From Limisphaerales bacterium (lineage in GTDB: Bacteria; Verrucomicrobiota; Verrucomicrobiae; Limisphaerales; UBA11358): a stretch of 15,321 nt of DNA. Position 1 is the stretch's first letter. Each line of letters starts with the position of its first letter. Made by a program: the position numbers and the translations under genes. Where the stretch lies: NCBI GenBank assembly GCA_003152145.1, contig PLZL01000325.1, positions 1,518 to 16,838 of the forward strand, in the 5' to 3' direction. Under the pieces are notes generated by a model that worked only from the letters and a program-made list of their open reading frames with translations, made no database searches and was not told where the DNA came from. Shown piece by piece: positions 7,246 through 13,078 of this stretch.

Positions 7246-9195
7246 TCACGGCGAGCGGAGGCGGTAGAAACGACCGGGATAATTCGTCCATTTGGGATCG
7301 CTGAAATAGGACGCATTACTGATGAGGGTATTGGTTCCCAACGGAGACCAGATGGAATTGGCTAGATTGGTGCAGGCTTCCACCACGATGACCAAACCGA
7401 TATTGCCGGTGATGGTAAAACCAAACCGATTCGTCCGCACGCCGAAAGTGGCACTCTTGGTCTGCACCTGCGGATTCCATGTCTTAACACCGCCAAACGT
7501 CGTGCCCCAGCCCGTAGTCCCCGGAAAATAATAGACGGTCGCTTTGTTGTCACCGTCGAAGACCATACTGCCAAGAAGGGGGGCATTACCTTTGAAATAG
7601 ATTCCCGTCAGGTTTGTGCAGTTATAGAACGAAATGTCCACGATATTTGTGACGCTGTTGGGAATCGTCATTATTGTCAAGCTGCTACAGTATTCGAACG
7701 CCCCGTGCCCAATGGTGGTAATACTGTTTGGAATTGTGACGTTTGTAAGGCTGGAACAGTTATAGAACACACTGCTTCCAATTGTTGTTAAGTTCGTGCC
7801 AATCGTGACACTGGTTAGGCTGGAACATTGACCAAACGCATAACTCCCTATGCTAGTAACGCTGTCTGGAATTGTGACGCTGGTCAAGCTCGAACAGCCA
7901 TAGAACGCATCGAATCCAATGCTAGTGACGCTGTTCGGAATCGTGATATTGCTCAGGGGACAGCCAGTAAAAGCCTCCCTGCCGATGCTAGTGACGTTGG
8001 TGCCAATCGTGACGTTGGTCAGGCTGAAGCAGACTTTGAATGCGTAGCTTCCGATACTGATGACGCTGTTTGGAATTGTGATGCTTGTCAGGCTGGAACA
8101 GTTATAGAACACATAGTCCTCAATGTTGGTGACGCTGTTAGGGATTGTATAGCTACCCGCTAGGCCCAACGGATATGCGATTAGCGTCGTCAGACTCTGG
8201 TCGAATAAAACCCCTGCTACATTCGTAAAGGCCGGATTGTTTGGATCCACTGTTATTGCCGCTAAACTTTGACAATTCGCGAATGCACCGGATCCAATGT
8301 TGGTCACACCTGAGGGGATGGTGACGTTAGTCAGACTGGTGCAGCTAAAAAATGCCAAGTCCCCAATGCTGGTAACGTTGCTGGGGATTGTGACACTTGT
8401 TAAACTATTGCAAAGGTAAAATGCCTCATTTCCAATGCTGGTGACGGTGTTAGGGATCATGACGTCAGTGAGGCTAGTGCATTGCAAGAACGCATTTGTT
8501 CCGATGCTGGTGACGTTGGTGCCGATATTAACGCTGGTCAAGGGACATTCAGAGAACGCGCAATTCCCTATGCTGGTGACGGTGCTGGGGACAGTATAGC
8601 TTCCGCCTATGCCTCCCGGGTATTGGATGAGCATGGTCTGGCTCTGGTTGAACAAGACACCAGCCACACTGCTATAGGCGGGATTATTTGTATCCACCGT
8701 TATTGCCGTCAAGCTTGGGCATTCAAGGAATGCAGCGGTGCCAATCTTGGTTACGGAAGCGGGGATTCTAACAATGGTCAGGTAGATGTAAGAAAACGAA
8801 TAACTTCCGATGGTGTTAACGTTGGTGCCGATAGTGACGTTGGTCAGGCCCAGACACTCATAGAACGCATAGCTCCCGATGGTGGTGACACTGTTGGGAA
8901 TCGCTAGGCTGGTCAGGGCGCAGTATTGGAACGCATTGTCCCCGATGGTAGTGATGTTTGTGCCAATTGTGACGCTGGTCAGATTGTAGCGGTGATAAAA
9001 CGCATTAGTTCCAATGGATGTGACGGGCAGGCCATTGGTCGTGCTGGGAATGGTCACCGCACTGCCGGAACCGGTGTATTGGTAGATGTTGAGCGAGCCG
9101 TCGTTATTGGTCGTGAAAATGAATTGGGCTTGCACTATGACAGGTAATCCAATCACCATCAGCATTGAGAGCGTCAGCAGCTTCACGATTTTCAT
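7246..9195 (-). CDS. Exported BspA-like leucine-rich-repeat (LRR_5) protein
   Basis: A 649-residue secreted or surface protein. Its signal peptide covers residues 1-23 (MKIVKLLTLSMLMVIG, cleavage near VQA-Q). From about residue 55 run 18 repeats of about 22-23 residues with consensus VTSIGxxAFxxCSSLTxVTIPNS. This is the LRR_5/BspA pattern of treponemes, Bacteroides and Verrucomicrobiota, generally linked to adhesion or protein binding. Two 47-residue blocks beginning AITVDxNNPA interrupt the array. The last 69 residues form a separate domain ending TNYPGRFYRLRSP, like the tail of the exported protein at 13079-14857. The start ATG is preceded by a weak AGAG about 7 bases away; a TTGATC/CATTAA pair upstream is a poor promoter match. 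It is followed after 22 bases by the repeat membrane-protein gene. The ligand is unknown; identification of the repeat class is secure. Confidence 0.92.
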   Translation of the reverse strand: MKIVKLLTLSMLMVIGLPVIVQAQFIFTTNNDGSLNIYQYTGSGSAVTIPSTTNGLPVTSIGTNAFYHRYNLTSVTIGTNITTIGDNAFQYCALTSLAIPNSVTTIGSYAFYECLGLTNVTIGTNVNTIGSYSFSYIYLTIVRIPASVTKIGTAAFLECPSLTAITVDTNNPAYSSVAGVLFNQSQTMLIQYPGGIGGSYTVPSTVTSIGNCAFSECPLTSVNIGTNVTSIGTNAFLQCTSLTDVMIPNTVTSIGNEAFYLCNSLTSVTIPSNVTSIGDLAFFSCTSLTNVTIPSGVTNIGSGAFANCQSLAAITVDPNNPAFTNVAGVLFDQSLTTLIAYPLGLAGSYTIPNSVTNIEDYVFYNCSSLTSITIPNSVISIGSYAFKVCFSLTNVTIGTNVTSIGREAFTGCPLSNITIPNSVTSIGFDAFYGCSSLTSVTIPDSVTSIGSYAFGQCSSLTSVTIGTNLTTIGSSVFYNCSSLTNVTIPNSITTIGHGAFEYCSSLTIMTIPNSVTNIVDISFYNCTNLTGIYFKGNAPLLGSMVFDGDNKATVYYFPGTTGWGTTFGGVKTWNPQVQTKSATFGVRTNRFGFTITGNIGLVIVVEACTNLANSIWSPLGTNTLISNASYFSDPKWTNYPGRFYRLRSP

Positions 9196-9355
9196 TCCAA
9201 GACTCTGCTTAATGGTTCAAGGTTGCAAGTCTTGATCAATCCTGACTTCGGCGCGACAAGCCCGCGCTACCGTTTCCCGAAAACCGCATAAACGCCTTAA
9301 AATCCGCGTCTCGCCTTCAAGAAACAGGCATTTTCTGCCTCGCGAAAGGCCGTGT

Positions 9356-9559
9356 TCACGCGGCGCGCGCAAGCCGTTGGAAGATTTTTCCGCGGCTCGT
9401 GAGCCGGGTTTTTTCGCCCCGTTGAATGGCCTTCAACATGGCCATGTCCTCCAAGCATTCCTGCAAAGCTTCCCGCAGGAGGTCGTGCCGTTCCTCAAGG
9501 ACTTCAACCACGGCATCCTTCAAGAGAACTTTGATGCGGCGTTCTTCAACAGCAGTCAT
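9356..9559 (-). CDS. Small antitoxin-like helical protein (no intact toxin partner seen)
   Basis: A 67-residue charged, helix-rich protein with a coiled-coil-like core (VLEERHDLLREALQECLEDM) and a C-terminal SRGKIFQRLARAA. The layout recalls small antitoxins paired with RelE/ParE toxins, which often end in a 'SREEIF..L' motif. This is from memory and not proved. The expected downstream toxin gene is missing: a frame starting with GTG at 9357-9359, overlapping the stop, runs only 20 codons to a TAA at 9297-9299, and the LRR gene starts 160 bases further on. Upstream on the minus strand, TTGACT and TAATGT with 17 bases between them could be a promoter that would give a nearly leaderless message. 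AGGCA-GAAAA-TGCCT followed by GTTTCTT just downstream is a weak terminator candidate. It lies 58 bases after the EF-G-like gene. Confidence 0.65.
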   Translation of the reverse strand: MTAVEERRIKVLLKDAVVEVLEERHDLLREALQECLEDMAMLKAIQRGEKTRLTSRGKIFQRLARAA

Positions 9560-9617
9560 GGGAAAACATTAGGCAATATGCCGCGACGAGTCAAACGGAC
9601 AGCGCAAAGAATCAATT

Positions 9618-11708
9618 TCAATGTGTTTCGGCGGCGGCCTTCCGTTTCTTCGCCTCTTCAATCACTTTTTCCGCCGCGTCGCGCGGCATTTCTTCGTAGT
9701 GGCTGAATTCCTCCGTGTGGACGCCGCGTCCGCCGGTCAGTGAACGCAGCGTGCTGGAGTAATGGTAAAGCTCCTTCGTCGGCACACTGGCCTTGATGAC
9801 CTGGAACGTGCTGTCGGTGTCCATGCCGATGATTTTTCCGCGACGGCTCGACAAGTCGCCCATCACCTTGCCCATGCAATCTTCCGGGATGTGAATTTCA
9901 ACCGTCTCAATCGGTTCCAGCAGGACGGGCTTGGCGGCGGTGAATGCTTCCTTGAACGCAAAATAGCCGGCGATTTGAAACGCGATGTCTTTCGAGTCCA
10001 CCGGATGCATCTTGCCGTCGTAAAAATCAATCTTCACATCCGTCACGCGGCAGCCAGCGAGGATGCCCTCGGTGCAGGCCTGTTGCACGCCCTTTTCGAC
10101 GGACGGAACGAAATTGCGGTCCACGTTCTGCCCGACGAGCGAATTGGTGAACTCCACACCGGCATCGCGCGGTTTGGGTTCGATGCGCATCCAGACTTCG
10201 GCGAATTGTCCCGCGCCGCCGGTCTGTTTTTTGTGGCGATACTTTGAATCGCCCTTGGCCTTGATGGTCTCGCGGTATTTCACGCGCGGCTCGGCCAGGT
10301 CGACATGGACGTTGTGCCGGCGGCGCAACCAGTCGGCGACAACTTCCAAATGCAATTCGCCCTGCGCCGAAATAATCGTTTGATGCAACTCGCTGTCCAC
10401 GACGTAAAGGAACGTCGGGTCTTCCTCGTGCAACGCGGCGAGGCCGGAAGCGACCTTGTCTTCCTCGCCCTTCACCTTCGCGACGAGCGAGGCGTGGATG
10501 TTCGGCTTGGGATAAACGACTTTCGAAAGCGTCACAGGATGTTTAACGGTGCAAAGCGTGTTGCCGGTATGTGTGTCCTTGAGCTTGACCACCGCGCCGA
10601 TGTCGCCCGCGCCGAGCGTGGGGACGGCCACGCGAGTCTGGCCGTTGAGCTGGTAAATCTGCCCGATGCGCTCATTGACCTTGCGGTCGCTGTTGAACAA
10701 ATCCTTGCCCGTCGTAATCGAGCCGGAATAGACGCGAAAAAATGACAGCTCGCCGAAATGCGCCTCGGACATCGTTTTGAAGATGTAAACCGCCGTCTCG
10801 TTGCTGTCGAGCGCCACCTCGGTTTCGTTTCCATTGGCATCAACCGCCTTGACCTTTTTGCGGTCCACCGGCGACGAGCCGTATTTGGCGACAAAATCCA
10901 TGAACCGCGCGACGCCGATGTTGTTTTCCGCCGATGCGGCGAACAGCGGGATGAACAATTCCTTCTGCACCGCCGCGTGGATGCCGGCGCGGAATTCCTC
11001 CTCCGACAAGCCGCCCTGCTCGAAAAACTTGTTCATTAGTTCGTCGTCCGACTCGGCGATGTGCTCGATGAGCTGGCTGTGCAATTCCTTGGCCTTCGCC
11101 TCCCATTCGCCGGTGACGGGTTCCTCCGTGTATTTGCCGCTGCCATCGGTCGCGTAAGTCACGATATCGTTGCGCAGCACGTCCAGCACCTTGTTGAAAC
11201 CCGGCCCGGCGTTCACCGGCACGCTCAACGGAAAAACGTGCCGCCCAAAATGCTCTTGCGCCGCCTTCAGCACCGCATCGAAATCCACGTTCTCCTTGTC
11301 GAGCGCGTTGACGACGATCATTTTCGGGAGGCCGTAGCCGGTCGCGTAATTCCACACGCGGTCGGTGCCCACGCCGAGACCGTGCTGCGCGTGGATGACC
11401 ACCAGCGCAAAATCGCCGACGCGCAATGCGCCCAAACCTTCGCTGATGAAATCCAGATAGCCGGGCGTGTCAATGATGTTGAACTTCTTTCCCAACCACT
11501 CCGTGTGCAGCAGCGAGGCCGAGACGGAAATCTTCCGGTTCTTTTCGCTGACGTGATAATCCGACACCGTCGAGCCGTCGGCGATGCGGCCCATGCGGTT
11601 GATGACGCCGCCGCACATGAGCATCGCCTCGCTCAACATGGTTTTGCCGGACGAGGCGTGGCCGACGATGGCGAAGTTCCGGAGGTCTGCGGGTTGATAG
11701 GTTTTCAT
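9618..11708 (-). CDS. EF-G-like translational GTPase (EF-G-2/FusA2 type)
   Basis: A 696-residue paralogue of elongation factor G, the normal full length. G1 is GHASSGKT (16-23), switch I has EKNRKISVSAS where EF-G has ERGITI, G3 is DTPGYLDF (80-87) and G4 is NALD (134-137). The later EF-G domains are present, including the domain IV start KKQTGGAGQFAEVW. Canonical EF-G has DTPGH and NKxD, so the catalytic histidine is Tyr84 and the guanine-stacking lysine is Ala135. From memory, the Thermus EF-G-2 subfamily also has DxPGY, which places this gene there rather than with the housekeeping fusA. Its role at the ribosome (translocation, recycling or stress) is unclear. The ATG at 11708 has no Shine-Dalgarno site. 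The family is very secure, the subfamily likely. Confidence 0.95.
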   Translation of the reverse strand: MKTYQPADLRNFAIVGHASSGKTMLSEAMLMCGGVINRMGRIADGSTVSDYHVSEKNRKISVSASLLHTEWLGKKFNIIDTPGYLDFISEGLGALRVGDFALVVIHAQHGLGVGTDRVWNYATGYGLPKMIVVNALDKENVDFDAVLKAAQEHFGRHVFPLSVPVNAGPGFNKVLDVLRNDIVTYATDGSGKYTEEPVTGEWEAKAKELHSQLIEHIAESDDELMNKFFEQGGLSEEEFRAGIHAAVQKELFIPLFAASAENNIGVARFMDFVAKYGSSPVDRKKVKAVDANGNETEVALDSNETAVYIFKTMSEAHFGELSFFRVYSGSITTGKDLFNSDRKVNERIGQIYQLNGQTRVAVPTLGAGDIGAVVKLKDTHTGNTLCTVKHPVTLSKVVYPKPNIHASLVAKVKGEEDKVASGLAALHEEDPTFLYVVDSELHQTIISAQGELHLEVVADWLRRRHNVHVDLAEPRVKYRETIKAKGDSKYRHKKQTGGAGQFAEVWMRIEPKPRDAGVEFTNSLVGQNVDRNFVPSVEKGVQQACTEGILAGCRVTDVKIDFYDGKMHPVDSKDIAFQIAGYFAFKEAFTAAKPVLLEPIETVEIHIPEDCMGKVMGDLSSRRGKIIGMDTDSTFQVIKASVPTKELYHYSSTLRSLTGGRGVHTEEFSHYEEMPRDAAEKVIEEAKKRKAAAETH

Positions 11709-11881
11709 AAAATGTCGCTGGTTGCTTTGGCCGGCCGGGAATAATGCAGGTTGCAGGAACCAATTTCCCTGATGAGGCCGGGGTGTTTCATCTGTAAAAA
11801 TTGTAGAGCAAGGCCGCCGCGTTGAGAAGAAAAGTTTTTGGCCAATCCATCCCCTTTATTGCCGGGCGTCCGGGCATAATT

Positions 11882-11898
11882 CTGGCACGCGACTTGCA
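11882..11898 (+). promoter_or_regulatory. Sigma-54 (RpoN) -24/-12 promoter
   Basis: The sequence is CTGGCACGCGACTTGCA, which matches the RpoN consensus YTGGCACG-N4-TTGCW at every specified base. GG (11884-11885) and GC (11896-11897) are exactly 12 bases apart, as required. Transcription would start near 11909, right at the ATG of the small ORF at 11910. Such promoters need an enhancer-binding activator; no obvious activator site was recognised in 11709-11860. Confidence 0.75.
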
Positions 11899-11909
11899 GC
11901 ATAAAAGGC

Positions 11910-12149
11910 ATGGCTAAAAAAACCAATGCCTTCAAGACATCGCTGGAAGCCCGCGGACCGGCGGCGGCAAGCAACCGGCAGTCAATGCCGTCCACGACCG
12001 CGCTTTATCTTGCGCAGCTTCTTGGGCAGCTTCGCCCGCATGCATTCAAACTCCCGCCGTCGGGGGTGCGGCAACAAATCGCCATTCAAATCGAGGAACA
12101 ATCGCTAGCGCCGCGTGTGGTTAAAATCATCCACACTGACTCAAATTAG
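11910..12149 (+). CDS. Small protein of unknown function behind a sigma-54 promoter
   Basis: A 79-residue ORF with a basic start (MAKKTNAFK), then LYLAQLLGQLRPHAFKLPP and a C-terminal part (VRQQIAIQIEEQSLAPRVVK) that could form a helix and strand. No signal peptide, membrane segment or known motif is seen. AAAAGG sits 3-8 bases before the ATG. However, initiation predicted from the RpoN promoter (about 11909) would exclude it, so the message would be leaderless, or translation would start later (in-frame ATG at 11985). The neighbouring genes on both sides point away or run on the other strand, so it is a lone gene. It is called mainly because of the promoter position; it may be non-coding or spurious. 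Confidence 0.45.
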   Translation: MAKKTNAFKTSLEARGPAAASNRQSMPSTTALYLAQLLGQLRPHAFKLPPSGVRQQIAIQIEEQSLAPRVVKIIHTDSN

Positions 12150-12156
12150 GACACGG

Positions 12157-12240
12157 ACTTCAATTGACGATTTGCGATATACGATTTACGCGGTCAATTG
12201 AAATTGGTGAAGGGCGCGTAAATCCCAAATCGTAAATGAA
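12157..12240. repeat. AT-rich inverted and direct repeats
   Basis: TTCAATTGAC (12159-12168) is the exact reverse complement of GTCAATTGAA (12193-12202). Between them lie two related units, ACGATTTGCG and ACGATTTACG. A reversed variant, CGTAAATCCCAAATCGTAAA, follows at 12217-12236. This fills the gap between the convergent ends of the small ORF and the DUF4230 gene. It may serve as a terminator for either, or be a dispersed repeat; no T-run is present. Confidence 0.5.
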
Positions 12241-12834
12241 TCAGCGGAACTCCACCCTCTCAAATCCCGCCTGCTGAAAGAAAGTCCGCAACTCCGTCCG
12301 CGCCCGCTCGTTCGCGTCGTTCAAAATCCCGCTCTGCTGCGCCGCGCGGCGGATGTCGTCCACGGCATATTGCCGCGTCGTCTGCTCCAAATCCTTGTCC
12401 AGCGACCGCAGAAAACCCGTCGTCCGCTCGATCACCTTCGTCTGCGCGTCGTCGAGGTAGGCATCGGTGATTTCCGGCCTCGGCAGCGTGATGGTGAGGC
12501 TCTTGCCGGAAATCACCACATCGCCGGGCACGATTTTTTTCAAATCAATGCCCGCCTTGACGACGCCCTGCGCCAGCAACATCACCTTGTTGTCGCCTTG
12601 GATGAATTGCCCCAGCGTGCTGCCCGGTGGCGAATCCACGAACTCCACCTTTTGCATCACGTATTTGACCGTGACCAGATCCGACAACGTCTGCACCTGC
12701 TGGATGATGGTCGCGGTGTTTTCGACGCGCAGGCCGCCGCCCCTCCAGCGCGCCACCGTCAAGCCGAGATAAACGCCGAGGGCCAGCACCGCCAGCACCA
12801 GCAGCGCCCGGAAGAATTTTTTCAATCCCTGCAT
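12241..12834 (-). CDS. Membrane-anchored DUF4230 protein
   Basis: A 197-residue protein with one N-terminal transmembrane anchor (FFRALLVLAVLALGVYLGLTV, residues 7-27; positive residues before it suggest the bulk is outside the cytoplasm). The soluble part has the pattern of DUF4230: VQTLSDLVTVKYVMQKVEF near 47-65, LLAQGVVKAGIDLKKI near 86-101, and SLTITLPRPEITDAYLDD near 112-129. A charged helical C-terminus follows (LDKDLEQTTRQYAVDDIRRAA). The family has no established function. The length is typical. The ATG is at 12832-12834, with no clear ribosome-binding site. Upstream are 244 bases containing the cloverleaf repeat, so it is probably transcribed separately from the gene at 13079. Confidence 0.87.
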   Translation of the reverse strand: MQGLKKFFRALLVLAVLALGVYLGLTVARWRGGGLRVENTATIIQQVQTLSDLVTVKYVMQKVEFVDSPPGSTLGQFIQGDNKVMLLAQGVVKAGIDLKKIVPGDVVISGKSLTITLPRPEITDAYLDDAQTKVIERTTGFLRSLDKDLEQTTRQYAVDDIRRAAQQSGILNDANERARTELRTFFQQAGFERVEFR

Positions 12835-12905
12835 GGCGGCAATGTAGCAATTTACTTACCGAAGCAAAAGAATTGTTGTCGCGCGAAGAACGCGAAGAAT
12901 TTTCT

Positions 12906-13002
12906 GGGGAGCGCGGGCGTCAAGCCTGCAATCGTTGGCGTCACGCCGACGATTCTGCTGCGCGGGACGCGCGGCAGAGCAACCGGGACGGTCGCGCTCC
13001 CC
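12906..13002. repeat. Nested palindromic element able to fold as a cloverleaf
   Basis: An outer stem pairs 12906-12921 with 12987-13002 (GGGGAGCGCG at its base; 16 positions with one G-T and one mismatch). Inside it are two hairpins. One is a 25-base palindrome at 12930-12954 centred on 12942, containing TTGGCGTCACGCCGA, with two mirrored G-T/A-C positions. The other, at 12955-12977, is CTGCTGCGCG, a 3-base GGA loop, then CGCGCGGCAG. It lies between the propeller gene's stop and the DUF4230 gene's start. It resembles the REP/MITE-like dispersed elements expected in such genomes; whether it is dispersed is not known from this window. No reading frame is evident within it. Confidence 0.75.
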
Positions 13003-13078
13003 GAAACTTCCCGCCCAACTTTGGCTGGACAAACTTTCGGGCCGGGAACAGAGTCGGAATTATTAGACAGACAAACGG

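Noticed and set aside
7224..7316. 31-codon N-terminal extension of the repeat membrane protein
   Set aside because: Would overlap the coding end of the LRR gene; the extension mirrors that gene's coding sequence in another frame. The ATG at 7223 leaves a normal 22-base gap.
9251..9267. GCGCG...CGCGC hairpin before the LRR gene
   Set aside because: Only five base pairs in GC-rich DNA; expected by chance.
11061..11744. 227-codon plus-strand ORF opposite the EF-G-like gene
   Set aside because: Antisense shadow of a strongly conserved GTPase; no signal peptide, motif or start signal.
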